Positions 8,458 to 18,044 of a stretch of 64,000 bases of DNA are shown here, piece by piece. Origin of the DNA: Ralstonia sp. NFACC01 (GTDB lineage: Bacteria; Pseudomonadota; Gammaproteobacteria; Burkholderiales; Burkholderiaceae). Location: assembly GCF_900115545.1 (NCBI RefSeq), contig NZ_FOWV01000005.1, forward strand, positions 310,001-374,000. The letters run 5' to 3'. Each line of letters begins with the position of its first letter. Positions within the stretch are counted from its first letter, which is position 1. A program made the position numbers and the translations under genes. The notes under the pieces are model-generated. The model was not told the origin of the DNA. It was given only the letters and a program-made list of their open reading frames with translations, and did not search any database.

Positions 8458-9228
8458 ATGACCGAGCCCGGCTTGGCCGCTTCGCCAGCACAACCCGCTG
8501 CCGCCACGAGCGGCTCGGACCGCGTGCTGATGGTGCTCGCCACCATCGCGCGCCACGGCCGCCCGGTTGCCGCGCGCGAGCTGGTCGAACTGACCGGCCT
8601 GCCGCAGAGCACGCTGTACCGCCAGGTGGCGATGCTCAAGCGCTGGGGCTTCGTGCTGGAATCGGCCGGCACCTATGCTCCGGGCCCGATCAGCCTGCAA
8701 CTCGCGCTCGGTTTCGACCACGCCTCGCATCTCGTGCAGGAAGCGCGCATCGGCATGGCCAAGCTGGTGGCCGAGTCGGGCGAATCCGTGGGATTGGTCG
8801 TGGCCGTCAAGGATCAGGCCGTCTGCCTGGAAATGGTCGAGAGCCAGCAGTCGCTGCGCTGCTCGTTCGAAAAAGGGCGTGGCGTGCCGCTGCTGGCCGG
8901 CGCCTCTGCCAAGTCGTTGCTCGCCTTCATGCCGCCCGCAGCGGCGCGCGCCATCCTCGCCGATCTGCTGGCTATCGATGCCGACACCCAGGCGCAACTG
9001 CAAGCTGAACTCTCCGACATTCGCGCCGCGGGCTACGCGCTGTCCGAAGGCGAGGTCGACCCCGGCGTCTGGGGCGTGAGCGTGCCGGTGTTCCGGCTGC
9101 CCGGCCACGCGCTCGGCTCCATAACGTTGATGGCGCCGGCAACGCGCGTGCGCGGCAAGGAGCAGCGCCTGATCGACATGACCGTTGCGGCGGCGGCGTC
9201 CATTTCCGCACGGTTGCAGGACCTTTGA
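8458..9228 (+). CDS. IclR-family transcriptional regulator
   Basis: 256 aa. N-terminal winged helix-turn-helix (SDRVLMVLATIARHGRPVAA, ELTGLPQSTLYRQVAMLKRWGFV) and a C-terminal GAF-like effector domain (ESGESVGLVVAVKDQAVCLEMVE, KGRGVPLLAGASAKSLLAF, GYALSEGEVDPGVWGVSVPVF). Start ATG 8458 follows ACGGAG. It is immediately upstream of and co-directional with the amino-acid ABC transporter, hutG and hutD, so it is the likely regulator of that operon; the ligand may be histidine, urocanate or a breakdown product (inference). Confidence 0.9.
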   Translation: MTEPGLAASPAQPAAATSGSDRVLMVLATIARHGRPVAARELVELTGLPQSTLYRQVAMLKRWGFVLESAGTYAPGPISLQLALGFDHASHLVQEARIGMAKLVAESGESVGLVVAVKDQAVCLEMVESQQSLRCSFEKGRGVPLLAGASAKSLLAFMPPAAARAILADLLAIDADTQAQLQAELSDIRAAGYALSEGEVDPGVWGVSVPVFRLPGHALGSITLMAPATRVRGKEQRLIDMTVAAAASISARLQDL

Positions 9229-9289
9229 ATTTTCGATTTTTCCGGTTCTTTTTTTCTCACCCCACATGCATCACACAAGGAGACCACTC

Positions 9290-10054
9290 ATGGGGAATCG
9301 TCGTCACTTCATGCATTCGATGCTGGCTTGTGCCGTGGCGTTGTCCGCTGCGGCGTCTTTCGCAACCGCTGCGCACGCTGCTGGGGAGCCGCTGCGCGTC
9401 GCCACCGACGCGACGTTCGCGCCGATGGAGTTTGTCGAAAACGGCAAGCGCACCGGCTTTGATGTGGACCTGATCGACGCGCTGGCCCGCACCATGGGCC
9501 GTCCGGTCGAGTGGACCGACATCGACTTCAAGGGACTCGTGCCGGGTCTGATCTCGCGCCGCTTCGACGTGGCCATCTCGGGCATCTACATCACGGAAGA
9601 GCGCAAGAAGGTCGTGGATTTCACGGTGCCGTACTACCACGGCGGCCTGGTCGCGCTGGTCAAGCAAGGCAACACGGCCATCAAGACGCCGGCCGACCTG
9701 AATGGTAAGAAGGTGAGCGTGCAGGTGGGTACCAAGTCGGTCAACTACCTGAAGGAAAACTATCCGAAGGTCGAGCGCGTGGAAGTCGAAAAGAACGAGC
9801 AGATGTTCAACCTCGTCGAAATCGGCCGCGCCGATGCCGCCGTCACGGGTCGCCCCGCTGCCGCGTACTACGTGAAGGCGCGTCCGGGCCTGCGCCTGGT
9901 TGAGCCCGCGCTGACTACCGAGGAATACGGCATCGCCGTGCGCCGCGATCAGCCCGAACTGACCAAGGCGCTGAACGCCGCGCTGGAGAAGATCAAGGCC
10001 GACGGCACGTACGACCAGATCGTCAAGAAGTGGTTTGGCTCCGCTGCCAAGTAA
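9290..10054 (+). CDS. Polar amino-acid ABC transporter, periplasmic binding protein
   Basis: 254 aa. Start ATG 9290 follows AAGGAGA. Signal peptide with hydrophobic core and cleavage near ATAAHAA, then a family-3 solute-binding protein: LRVATDATFAPMEFVENGKR, GFDVDLIDALARTMGR, VDFTVPYYHGGLVALV, the binding-site Asp in GRADAAVTGRPAA, ending KKWFGS. This class binds glutamine, histidine, glutamate or related amino acids. First gene of the transporter; operon context with hutG/hutD argues for histidine or a histidine-derived substrate. Confidence 0.9.
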   Translation: MGNRRHFMHSMLACAVALSAAASFATAAHAAGEPLRVATDATFAPMEFVENGKRTGFDVDLIDALARTMGRPVEWTDIDFKGLVPGLISRRFDVAISGIYITEERKKVVDFTVPYYHGGLVALVKQGNTAIKTPADLNGKKVSVQVGTKSVNYLKENYPKVERVEVEKNEQMFNLVEIGRADAAVTGRPAAAYYVKARPGLRLVEPALTTEEYGIAVRRDQPELTKALNAALEKIKADGTYDQIVKKWFGSAAK

Positions 10055-10072
10055 CGACAGACGGACACGCTG

Positions 10073-10741
10073 ATGGAACTGGATTTTTCCCCCGTCTGGG
10101 CCGGCTGGCACGACATCCTGCGCGGTGCGCTCGTCACCGTTGAGGTGACGGCCGCGGCGCTGGTGCTCGGCTGCGTGCTGGGCCTCCTGATCGGCATCGG
10201 GCGGTTGAACCCGCGCCGCCGATTCATCTACGGCATCTGCACGGTGTACGTGACGTTCATCCGCGGCACGCCGCTGCTGGTGCAGCTCTTCCTGCTGTTC
10301 TTCGGGCTGCCGCAGTTCGACATTCTGCTGCCGGCGTTTGTGTGCGGCGTGCTGGGGCTGGGCGTGTATTCGGGCGCCTACGTGTCGGAAATCGTGCGCG
10401 GTGCGATCCAGTCGGTGGATCGCGGGCAGATGGAGGCGGCACGCTCGATCGGCATGTCGTCGGCGCAGTCGATGCGCGCAATCATCCTGCCGCAGGCCGT
10501 GGTGCGGATGATCCCGCCGCTGGGCAACGAGTTCATCGCCCTGATCAAGAACTCGGCGCTGGTCTCGCTGCTCACGATCCACGACCTGATGCACGAAGGG
10601 CAGAAGATCATCAGCGTGTCGTATCGCTCGCTGGAGGTGTACCTGGCCATTGCGCTGGTGTATCTGGTACTGACCAGCGCCGCGAGCTATCTGCTGCATC
10701 GGCTTGAACGCAACATCCGTGCGGGAGGCATGGTGCAATGA
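10073..10741 (+). CDS. Polar amino-acid ABC transporter permease (HisM/GlnP type)
   Basis: 222 aa inner-membrane protein with about five transmembrane helices. The family EAA loop that contacts the ATPase is seen as [20 protein letters not shown] followed by [30 protein letters not shown] is typical of the His/Glu/Gln/Arg permease group. Its stop overlaps the ATPase start (ATGA, 4 bp), so the two are translationally coupled. Only one permease gene is present, so it probably acts as a homodimer. Confidence 0.92.
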   Translation: MELDFSPVWAGWHDILRGALVTVEVTAAALVLGCVLGLLIGIGRLNPRRRFIYGICTVYVTFIRGTPLLVQLFLLFFGLPQFDILLPAFVCGVLGLGVYSGAYVSEIVRGAIQSVDRGQMEAARSIGMSSAQSMRAIILPQAVVRMIPPLGNEFIALIKNSALVSLLTIHDLMHEGQKIISVSYRSLEVYLAIALVYLVLTSAASYLLHRLERNIRAGGMVQ

Positions 10742-11538
10742 ACATGACGAATGCGAACCTGCAAACGCTCAAATCCGCGCTGGATGTGCCCATGATCCAG
10801 ATCCGCGGGCTCACCAAATCGTATGGCGATCACACCGTGCTCAAGGGCATCGACTTTGATGTCGACGCCTCGCAGGTGGTGGTCGTTATCGGCCCCAGCG
10901 GCTCGGGGAAGAGCACGTTCCTGCGCTGCTGTAACGGGTTGGAGACAGCCGAAGGCGGCACCATCGACATCTGCGGCAAGCGGCTGATCGACAACGGCAA
11001 GTTGCTGCCCGATGGCGAGTTGAATCAATTGCGGCAGCAGGTCGGCATGGTGTTCCAGTCGTTCAATCTGTTCCCGCATCTTTCGGTGCTGCACAACGTC
11101 ACGGTTGGCCCGCGCATGCTGAGCGGCAAGTCGAAGCACGAAGCGGAAGCCGAAGCGCGCGAACTGCTGCAGAAAGTGGGCCTGGCACACAAGGCCGACG
11201 CGATGCCTGCCAGCCTTTCGGGTGGACAGAAGCAGCGCGTGGCCATTGCCCGCGCTCTGGCGATGCGGCCCAAGGTGATGCTGTTTGACGAGCCGACGTC
11301 TGCGCTTGACCCGGAACTCGTTGGTGAAGTGCTGCAGGTAATGAAGGTGCTCGCCAAGGAGGGCATGACGATGCTGGTCGTCACGCACGAGATGGGTTTC
11401 GCACGCGAAGTGGCCGACGTGGTGGTGGTGATGGACGGCGGCGGCATCGTCGAAGCCGGGCCGCCGTCGGTCATCTTTGGTGAGCCCAAGGAAGCGCGAA
11501 CGCGTTCGTTCCTGCAGGCGGTGCTGACACGCGCATGA
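10738..11538 (+). CDS. Polar amino-acid ABC transporter ATPase (GlnQ/HisP type)
   Basis: 266 aa. Walker [11 protein letters not shown]-loop in [14 protein letters not shown], signature [15 protein letters not shown], Walker [13 protein letters not shown], and the switch His in VVTHEMGFA are all present. Cytoplasmic energising subunit. A 20-residue N-terminal extension precedes the usual start of the fold; an internal ATG ([12 protein letters not shown]) is possible, but the ATGA overlap with the permease supports 10738. The stop overlaps the hutG start by 4 bp. Confidence 0.95.
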   Translation: MNMTNANLQTLKSALDVPMIQIRGLTKSYGDHTVLKGIDFDVDASQVVVVIGPSGSGKSTFLRCCNGLETAEGGTIDICGKRLIDNGKLLPDGELNQLRQQVGMVFQSFNLFPHLSVLHNVTVGPRMLSGKSKHEAEAEARELLQKVGLAHKADAMPASLSGGQKQRVAIARALAMRPKVMLFDEPTSALDPELVGEVLQVMKVLAKEGMTMLVVTHEMGFAREVADVVVVMDGGGIVEAGPPSVIFGEPKEARTRSFLQAVLTRA

Positions 11539-12482
11539 CGACGACGTTCGATGCTTCCATCTGGCAGGGGCGTGACGACACAGGCGAACGCGGTGACGTG
11601 ACGCGCCTGTTCCAGGTCGTGCAGTCCGCCTATGCGATGACGTTGTCTGGCGTGCCTGCGCTGGTAGGGTTTGCGTGCGATGCGGGCGTCGTGCGCAACC
11701 ACGGCCGCGCCGGTGCTGCACAGGGCCCGCGCGAAATCCGACGTGCGTTGGCCAACGTGCCCGCGCATGGCCAGTCGGTGCTTGCGGATGCGGGCGATGT
11801 CACGTGTGACGACGGGGATCTGGAAGGCGCGCAAGCCGAACTCGGCGAAACCGTGTGCGAACTACTCGAAGCCGGCGCGCGACCGGTCGTGCTTGGTGGT
11901 GGCCACGAGGTTGCCTTCGGCACCTATCAAGGCCTGCGTCGGCATTGGCAGAAACAAGGCTGGCAGGGGCGTCTGGCCATCGTCAACTTCGATGCGCATT
12001 TCGACCTGCGCACGAGCCGCCCCGGCAACTCCGGCACGCCGTTCGACCAGATCGCCGAAGACTGCGCCGCACACGGCATCGACCTGACGTATTGCTGCCT
12101 GGGTGTGAGCCGCCTGTCGAACACGCCCGCGCTGTTTGATCGCGCCGATGCGCTGCACGCGCACTACGTGGAAGACACCGACGTGCAGGAGCGCCACCTA
12201 GATGCGCGCATGGCCGATCTCGATGCATGGCTGGCAGATGCCGATCATGTCTACCTGACCATCGACATGGATGTGCTGGCCGCCGCCATTGCGCCTGGCG
12301 TGTCCGCGCCTGCGGCATACGGCATCACGCTGCCTGTGCTCGAAGCCCTCGTGCAGCATGTCTGCGCCACCGGCAAGGTGCGCGTGGCGGACATCGCCGA
12401 GACCAACCCCGAATACGACCAGGATCGCCGCACCGTGCGTGTGGCGGCGCGTCTGGCGTATCACTTGTTGCGCCGTTCATGA
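11535..12482 (+). CDS. hutG: Formimidoylglutamase (formiminoglutamate hydrolase)
   Basis: Ureohydrolase-fold enzyme that splits N-formimino-L-glutamate into glutamate and formamide, the last step of one histidine-degradation route. 315 aa. Manganese-binding motifs are visible: [19 protein letters not shown], and [19 protein letters not shown], the last with the alternate residues usual for HutG rather than arginase. Overlaps the ATPase and hutD genes by 4 bp on each side, so the transporter and enzyme are one translational unit. Agmatinase or another ureohydrolase is a less likely alternative because of the adjacent hutD. Confidence 0.88.
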   Translation: MTTTFDASIWQGRDDTGERGDVTRLFQVVQSAYAMTLSGVPALVGFACDAGVVRNHGRAGAAQGPREIRRALANVPAHGQSVLADAGDVTCDDGDLEGAQAELGETVCELLEAGARPVVLGGGHEVAFGTYQGLRRHWQKQGWQGRLAIVNFDAHFDLRTSRPGNSGTPFDQIAEDCAAHGIDLTYCCLGVSRLSNTPALFDRADALHAHYVEDTDVQERHLDARMADLDAWLADADHVYLTIDMDVLAAAIAPGVSAPAAYGITLPVLEALVQHVCATGKVRVADIAETNPEYDQDRRTVRVAARLAYHLLRRS

Positions 12483-13057
12483 AACTGATTCCTGCAGATG
12501 AAATGCGCCGCATGCCGTGGAAGAACGGTGGTGGTGTCACGACCGAAATCGCCATCGCGCCAGCTGGCGCCACGCTCGACAATTTCGACTGGCGCGTGAG
12601 CACCGCGCAGGTGGATGCGGCCGGGCCGTTCTCGCGCTTTGTCGGCGTTGACCGATCGCTGGCCGTGATTGCGGGCGGCCGGCTGACGATGCATCGCGCT
12701 GACGCCGAAGCCGTGATGCTTGCGCCCGGCGAAGCGCCCGCGCGCTTTCCCGGCGAAGCGAATGTGCATGCCACGCTCGACGCGCCGCTGTCGGATTTCA
12801 ACGTGATGACGCGGCGCGACGCCTGGGCACATCACGCCGAAGCGATTGCCCTGGCAGCCGGCGAGCGTCGCTCGCTGCCGCGCTTGCATCGGGGGATGCA
12901 ATGGCTGGTGTATTGCGTGCACGGCCTGTTGTCGATTGGCGCCGACGATGTACCGCGGGGCGCCGCTGCATGGCTCGATGCAGAGGGCGATCCAGACACG
13001 GTTGTCGCGCGTGTCGGTTCGGTCGGTTATCTGGTGGCCTTGTGGCCGGTTGGCTGA
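12479..13057 (+). CDS. hutD: HutD-family protein
   Basis: Cupin-like protein found in hut operons, thought to modulate the histidine-utilisation pathway. 192 aa. Start ATG 12479 overlaps the hutG stop (ATGA). Family stretches: [25 protein letters not shown]-type block seen as [20 protein letters not shown], and FNVMTRRD. No hutH, hutU or hutI is in the window, so the remaining pathway genes must be elsewhere. Confidence 0.88.
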   Translation: MKLIPADEMRRMPWKNGGGVTTEIAIAPAGATLDNFDWRVSTAQVDAAGPFSRFVGVDRSLAVIAGGRLTMHRADAEAVMLAPGEAPARFPGEANVHATLDAPLSDFNVMTRRDAWAHHAEAIALAAGERRSLPRLHRGMQWLVYCVHGLLSIGADDVPRGAAAWLDAEGDPDTVVARVGSVGYLVALWPVG

Positions 13058-13080
13058 CGTTGCGCCAGATCAAACGCACC

Positions 13081-13109
13081 AAAAGAAAAGGGACCCCGTA
13101 GGGTCCCTT
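13081..13109 (-). terminator. Rho-independent terminator of the HU gene
   Basis: Nine-pair stem AAGGGACCC/GGGTCCCTT with a four-base loop; on the minus strand it is followed by TTTTCTTTT. It starts about 46 bases after the HU stop codon. It also lies after hutD on the other strand, where it lacks a T run. Confidence 0.85.
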
Positions 13110-13155
13110 GCAAGTCTCCCGGCCCGGCATGCATGCCGGGCTCGGCAGAAGACTA

Positions 13156-13440
13156 TTACTTCTTCTTGTTCACGGCGTCCTTGAAGCCCTTGCCAGCCGT
13201 GAACTTCACGGTCTTGGTTGCCGGGATCTTGATGGCTTCGCCGGTGCGCGGGTTGCGGCCCGTGCGTGCTGCACGCTTGCCCGACGAGAACGAACCGAAG
13301 CCAACCAGCGTGATGGTGCCGCCCTTGGCGACGGTCTTCTTGATGTTTTCCAGCGCGGAGTTCAGCGCGCGCTCGGCGGCGGCGTTGCTCAGTTCAGCGT
13401 CTTTCGCAATGGCGGCTACGAGTTCGGATTTGGTCGTCAT
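13156..13440 (-). CDS. DNA-binding protein HU
   Basis: Nucleoid-associated histone-like protein that bends and compacts DNA as a dimer. 94 aa from ATG 13440, preceded by GGGGAACTGAC. The fold is intact: [38 protein letters not shown] with the proline that intercalates in [18 protein letters not shown], and a short lysine tail VNKKK. HU alpha and beta cannot be told apart from sequence alone. Confidence 0.95.
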   Translation of the reverse strand: MTTKSELVAAIAKDAELSNAAAERALNSALENIKKTVAKGGTITLVGFGSFSSGKRAARTGRNPRTGEAIKIPATKTVKFTAGKGFKDAVNKKK

Positions 13441-13751
13441 GTCAGTTCCCCACTTCAGGTTTGTTGGACAGCGTTGTACTGCGACCCGTTTTATATCACC
13501 GTTGCGAAGGGTTGCACATCCCCTAACTGCAAGGGTTTGCGGGCCGTTGCTTGCAGCCGACACTTGCCCCGTATGGGTTTGCGGGCGGGCATCCGGGAAA
13601 CACCTGATATCGACACGGTTTGTTTGCATTTCCGCCAGCGCTCTTCAGGCCAGGAACGCACCGAAAGCGCGCAGTCGGCGCGGCAGCGAACCGGTTCGCC
13701 AGACGCCGTACACTGTCTTCTGGCGCCTGTGCCAACTTCATGGAGAACATC

Positions 13752-14504
13752 ATGTCGAGTGCGCAAATGCCTGTCGGACAAGGCTTCGCGGCCGGCGGCG
13801 AAGCGCCGGAGCAACCGCGCGGACCGGCCGTTCTGGTGGCCGGCGCCAACGGGCTGGTGGGACACGCGGTGGTGCGCCGTCTCGTCGCGCAGCCCTGGGC
13901 GGGCAGCGTGACCGCGCTTGTACGGCGGCGTGGGGCCTTGACAGCAGGGCAGGCGACGCCCGGTCGATTGCGCGAATGCGTGGTCGATTTCGAGCATCTG
14001 GATGCGCCCGAAACGCAGTCTGCGTTTGCCGCCGATATCGTCATCTGCGCGCTTGGCACGACGATCCGGCAGGCCGGCTCGCAGGCGGCATTCCGTCGCG
14101 TTGATGTCGAGTATCCGGTTGAACTGGCGCGGCGCGCGTTTGCCGCTGGCGCGCATCATTTTCTGCTGGTGAGCGCGTTGGGCGCCGATGCGCGCTCCCG
14201 TGTTTTTTACAACCGCTGCAAGGGCGAGGTGGAGGCGGAAATCCTGTCGATCGGCTTTCCGTCCGTGACGGTGGTTCGGCCTTCGCTGCTGCTCGGCACG
14301 CGCACAGAATTTCGACTTGGTGAACGCATTGCGCAAGGCTTGTCGCGCGCAATCGGATGGACGATTCCGAAGACATGGCGACCGGTCTCGGCGGAATCGG
14401 TGGCGGCAGCGCTGGTCATGGCGGCGCGCGTGGATGCGCCGGGTGTGCGTGTGTTGGAGAACGCAGCCTTGCTGGCCGCAAAAGACGAACGGCCGGTGGG
14501 GTGA
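13752..14504 (+). CDS. NAD(P)-binding Rossmann-fold protein (NmrA/epimerase-like)
   Basis: 250 aa; start ATG 13752 has GGAG six bases upstream. N-terminal nucleotide-binding motif VLVAGANGLVGHAVVRRL, then DIVICALGTTIRQAGSQAAF, a catalytic-region Tyr in FYNRCKGEVEAEI (YxxxK type) and VVRPSLLLGTRTEFR. This is the oxidoreductase group similar to yeast HTATIP2/YwnB-like proteins. Substrate unknown. Ends in a strong terminator, so it is a single-gene unit. Confidence 0.8.
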   Translation: MSSAQMPVGQGFAAGGEAPEQPRGPAVLVAGANGLVGHAVVRRLVAQPWAGSVTALVRRRGALTAGQATPGRLRECVVDFEHLDAPETQSAFAADIVICALGTTIRQAGSQAAFRRVDVEYPVELARRAFAAGAHHFLLVSALGADARSRVFYNRCKGEVEAEILSIGFPSVTVVRPSLLLGTRTEFRLGERIAQGLSRAIGWTIPKTWRPVSAESVAAALVMAARVDAPGVRVLENAALLAAKDERPVG

Positions 14505-14521
14505 TCCACCGGCCGTTTTTC
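14489..14521 (+). terminator. Rho-independent terminator
   Basis: Eleven-pair stem ACGGCCGGTGG/CCACCGGCCGT with a short loop, followed by TTTTT. The stop codon of the oxidoreductase gene lies in the loop. The MHS transporter on the other strand ends 34 bases away, so it may serve both. Confidence 0.9.
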
Positions 14522-14554
14522 GCTCGTGCTTCGCGTGGGAGCTATTTCAAGCGA

Positions 14555-15886
14555 TTACTTTTCGATCGGCTTGCCCGTGCGGTCGTGCATCAGTGACAGC
14601 GCAAACACGCTGATGATCGCTGCGACCATCACGTAGTACGACGGTGCCAGCTTGCTCCCGGAACTGGCAATCAACCACGTCACGATCAGCGGAGCAAAAC
14701 CACCGAAGATCGTGACCGCCAGGTTGTATGAAATCGACAGGCCGGTAGAGCGCACCGCCGTCGGAAACTGCTCAGCCAGCACGGCCGGTGCCGGGCCCGT
14801 GAACGCCGCCAGCAACACACCCAGGATCACCTGCACCTGCAGCAGCGTCTGCACCGTCGGGTTGACGTTGAGCCAGTGGAAGAGCGGATACGCCGCAGCT
14901 GCAATGACGAGTGCCACCGTGCCCAGCATGCGCTTGCGCCCGATGCGGTCGGACAGCGTGCCCATCAGCGGGCACAGCACGAAGATGATCGCGCCGCAAA
15001 GCGCCGTCGACTGGAAGGTCGCGCCCAGCGGCAGACCAAGCTGTTGCTTCGCGTACGTCGGCATGTAGAACACCAGCGTGTAGGTGCAGACGGTCCAGAG
15101 AATCGTCACGCCCAGGCCGCCGAGCACTTCGCGCGGGTGATCGCGCAGCACTTGCGACAGCGGTGCCAGACGCGACTCTTTCGCGGCCTTTGCCTTCTGC
15201 GCTTCGAACGCGGGCGGCTCGTGCAGGTGCGAGCGGATGTACATGCCGACCGGCCCGATCAGCAAGCCGAACAGGAACGGAATGCGCCAGCCCCACGCAT
15301 CGATCTGCTCCGGCGACAGGCCATTCGTGACGATCGCGCCCATGGCGGCACCCAGGATGAACGAGATGCCCTGGCTCGCTTGCTGCCAGCTCGCGAAGTA
15401 GCCGCGCCTTTCGTCCGGCGCATACTCGATCAGGAACGCCGTGGCGCCACCGACTTCACCGCCGGCCGAGAAGCCCTGGATGAGCCGCGCAATCACGATA
15501 AGGATGGGTGCGCCGATGCCGATTTGCGCGTACGTCGGCGCGAGGCCGATGATGGCGGTGCCGATTGCCATCATCATGATGGTGAGCGTCAGTGCAGCTT
15601 TGCGACCCACGCGGTCGGCGTAGATGCCGAGCACCACGGCGCCGACCGGGCGCATGAAGAACCCCACGCCGAACGTGGCGACCGTCAGCATGAACGAGGT
15701 GAAGTCGTTGCCGGTGGGAAAGAACAGCTTGGCGATGATGACCGCGAAGAAGCTGTAGACCGTAAAGTCGAACCATTCGAGGCCGTTGCCGATGGTGGCG
15801 GCGATGATGGCCTTGCGTCGGGTGGCCGCAGAGATGGCCGGTGCTGGTGCCCGATCGCCCTGAGTGGGCGCTGCCGTGGCTTGCAT
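14555..15886 (-). CDS. MFS transporter, metabolite:H+ symporter (MHS) family
   Basis: 443 aa, 12 transmembrane helices. Start ATG 15886 follows TGGAGGACAC. MHS hallmarks: IGNGLEWFDFTVYSFFAVII at the first helix, RPVGAVVLGIYADRVGRKAAL in the loop 2-3 motif, RLIQGFSAGGEVGGATAFLIEYA, and the second MFS motif GTLSDRIGRKRML. Relatives move dicarboxylates, citrate, proline/betaine or aromatic acids with protons; the substrate cannot be told here. Confidence 0.88.
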   Translation of the reverse strand: MQATAAPTQGDRAPAPAISAATRRKAIIAATIGNGLEWFDFTVYSFFAVIIAKLFFPTGNDFTSFMLTVATFGVGFFMRPVGAVVLGIYADRVGRKAALTLTIMMMAIGTAIIGLAPTYAQIGIGAPILIVIARLIQGFSAGGEVGGATAFLIEYAPDERRGYFASWQQASQGISFILGAAMGAIVTNGLSPEQIDAWGWRIPFLFGLLIGPVGMYIRSHLHEPPAFEAQKAKAAKESRLAPLSQVLRDHPREVLGGLGVTILWTVCTYTLVFYMPTYAKQQLGLPLGATFQSTALCGAIIFVLCPLMGTLSDRIGRKRMLGTVALVIAAAAYPLFHWLNVNPTVQTLLQVQVILGVLLAAFTGPAPAVLAEQFPTAVRSTGLSISYNLAVTIFGGFAPLIVTWLIASSGSKLAPSYYVMVAAIISVFALSLMHDRTGKPIEK

Positions 15887-16065
15887 GGATGTGTCCTCCA
15901 GTGTTTTATGGGCATCGCCTGCTCGATCTCTCCCCAGTGCGGGCGGCGAAGCGGTCATGGTAAGTGATCCGGCAGCGATTCGCTGCAGCGCTATAGGAAG
16001 ACTGTGGAATTGAGGCGGCCAAACACTGTCGAACGCATATGCACATGCATCCAACGGAGCACATC

Positions 16066-16425
16066 ATGAACCGCACGCCGCAACCGGGCCATCGTTTTGC
16101 CGCCATCCTGCCGGGCGCGGTGGCCGCGTGCGCAGCCATCTTGCTGGGCGGCTGCGTGGTCGCACCGTATTACGACGCTTATGGCAACCCAATCGCGCCT
16201 GCAGCCGTGGCGCCTGCGCCGGTGGCAGCCTATCCGTCGTATCCCTACGATCCCTATTACTACTACGGGCCGGCTTATTATCCTGCGCCGGTTTACCCGG
16301 CGCCGGTCTTCGGCAGTGTGTGGATTGGGGGGGGTGGCTGCTGGGGCTGCCATCGCGGCTGGGGTGGTGGGGGATGGGGCGGACGCGGCTGGGGCCATGG
16401 AGGAGGCTGGGGGCATCGTCACTGA
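16066..16425 (+). CDS. Small Gly/His/Tyr-rich lipoprotein
   Basis: 119 aa from ATG 16066 with CGGAG upstream. A lipoprotein signal peptide ends in the lipobox LLGGC. The mature part has a Pro/Tyr-rich segment (YPSYPYDPYYYYGPAYYPAP) and a C-terminus of glycine, tryptophan and histidine repeats (RGWGGGGWGGRGWGHGGGWG). Low-complexity proteins of this kind are common in Burkholderiales; function unknown. Confidence 0.7.
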   Translation: MNRTPQPGHRFAAILPGAVAACAAILLGGCVVAPYYDAYGNPIAPAAVAPAPVAAYPSYPYDPYYYYGPAYYPAPVYPAPVFGSVWIGGGGCWGCHRGWGGGGWGGRGWGHGGGWGHRH

Positions 16426-16577
16426 ATCGTCATCTTGACGTGACGAAGACGCACATCCGGTGCGGCTGAACGCCAGTTCCGCCGTCAGTTCAATACGCGT
16501 GATTGCGTAACGGAATCTGTTGCATCGCGACATACAATCCATCGCTCTTAAAAGAAAAGCATGCGAGGAGATTGTCG

Positions 16578-17978
16578 ATGTCCGTCATCATCGTGCTGGC
16601 TGCGCTGGCATTTCTGATGTTCGCCGCGTATCGCGGCTACAGCGTCATCCTGTTTGCACCGCTGGCTGCCCTGGGCGCGGTGCTTCTGACTGACCCATCG
16701 GCTGTGGCGCCGGTGTTCTCCGGCATCTTCATGGAGAAGATGGTCGGCTTCGTCAAACTGTATTTCCCGGTGTTCCTGCTGGGCGCCGTGTTCGGCAAGG
16801 TGATCGAGCTGTCGGGTTTTTCGCGCTCGATCGTCGCGTCGGTCATTCGCGTGGTGGGAGCCAAGCGGGCGATGCTTTCCATCGTGCTGGTGTGTGCGCT
16901 GCTGACGTACGGCGGCGTGTCGCTGTTCGTGGTGGTGTTTGCGGTGTATCCGTTTGCGGCGGAGATGTTCCGCCAGGGCAATATCCCCAAGCGCCTGATC
17001 CCGGGCACGATCGCGCTGGGCGCTTTTTCGTTCACGATGGATTCATTGCCGGGCACGCCGCAGATCCAGAACATCATCCCGACCACGTTCTTCCACACCA
17101 CGTCGTGGGCTGCGCCGTGGCTGGGTACCATCGGCGCGCTGTTCATCATCGTGGTCGGCATGTCGTATCTGGAATGGCGCCGCCGCGCAGCCCTGCGCAA
17201 TGGCCACGGCTACGACCACGGGCTCACCAAGCTGGTGAACGAACCTGAAACGGCCGAGACCGGCAAGCTGGCGCATCCGCTCGTCGCGCTGTCGCCGCTG
17301 GTGCTGGTGGGCGTGATGAACCTGCTGTTCACGCGCTGGATCCCGACGTGGTACGGCAAGATCGTCACCGTTGCGTTGCCCGGCTTGCCCAAGCCGCTGA
17401 CGGTTGAAGCCGACAAGCTGACCGCGATCTGGGCCGTGGAAGCGGCGCTGTTGATCGGCATCATCGTGGTGCTTGTGTTTGGCTTCCGCGCCGTGAAGGG
17501 CCGCTTTGCCGAAGGCAGCAAGGCGGCGGTGTCGGGCGCGCTGCTGGCCGCGATGAACACCGCTTCGGAATACGGTTTCGGTGGCGTGATTGCTGCGCTG
17601 CCGGGCTTCCTGGTGCTGGCCGATGGCCTGCGCGCGATTCCGAATCCGCTGGTCAATGAAGCCGTGACGGTGAGCACGCTTGCGGGCATCACGGGCTCCG
17701 CATCGGGCGGCATGAGCATTGCGCTGGCGGCAATGGCCGATCAGTTCGTGCAGGCCGCGCAGGCGACGGGCATTCCGATGGAAGTTCTGCACCGCGTGGC
17801 AGCGATGGCGTCGGGCGGTATGGACACGCTGCCGCACAATGGCGCCGTCATCACGCTGCTCGCCGTGACGGGCCTCACGCACCGCGAGGCGTATCGCGAT
17901 GTGTTCTGCGTGACGATCATCAAGACGCTGGCCGTGTTCTTCGTGATTGCCGTGTTCTACGCCACCGGCATCGTCTGA
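16578..17978 (+). CDS. GntP-family permease (gluconate/hydroxy-acid type)
   Basis: 466 aa, about 12-14 hydrophobic segments. Start ATG 16578 follows GAGGAG. Family features: YRGYSVILFAPLAALGAVLL near the N-terminus, LTYGGVSLFVVVFAVYPFA, DSLPGTPQIQNIIPTTFF, EYGFGGVIAALPGF and HRVAAMASGGMDTLPHNGAV. Members carry gluconate, citrate or hydroxybutyrate by proton symport; substrate not determined. Closed by a terminator. Confidence 0.88.
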   Translation: MSVIIVLAALAFLMFAAYRGYSVILFAPLAALGAVLLTDPSAVAPVFSGIFMEKMVGFVKLYFPVFLLGAVFGKVIELSGFSRSIVASVIRVVGAKRAMLSIVLVCALLTYGGVSLFVVVFAVYPFAAEMFRQGNIPKRLIPGTIALGAFSFTMDSLPGTPQIQNIIPTTFFHTTSWAAPWLGTIGALFIIVVGMSYLEWRRRAALRNGHGYDHGLTKLVNEPETAETGKLAHPLVALSPLVLVGVMNLLFTRWIPTWYGKIVTVALPGLPKPLTVEADKLTAIWAVEAALLIGIIVVLVFGFRAVKGRFAEGSKAAVSGALLAAMNTASEYGFGGVIAALPGFLVLADGLRAIPNPLVNEAVTVSTLAGITGSASGGMSIALAAMADQFVQAAQATGIPMEVLHRVAAMASGGMDTLPHNGAVITLLAVTGLTHREAYRDVFCVTIIKTLAVFFVIAVFYATGIV

Positions 17979-17997
17979 CGCAGTTATCGTCGCAATG

Positions 17998-18029
17998 AAA
18001 AAAGCCGACGCATAACCGTCGGCTTTTTT
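17998..18029. terminator. Bidirectional rho-independent terminator
   Basis: AAAAAAGCCGACG and CGTCGGCTTTTTT pair around a six-base loop; T runs lie on the 3' side of both strands. It separates the convergent GntP permease and the exported protein at 18045. Confidence 0.92.
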
Positions 18030-18044
18030 CATGGGCAGATAGCG

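Noticed and set aside
7566-8672. N-terminal extension of the SnoaL-like gene to about 550 aa
   Set aside because: The extra part is antisense to the gene at 7818 and to iclR; the ATG at 7565 has a ribosome-binding site and begins a signal peptide.
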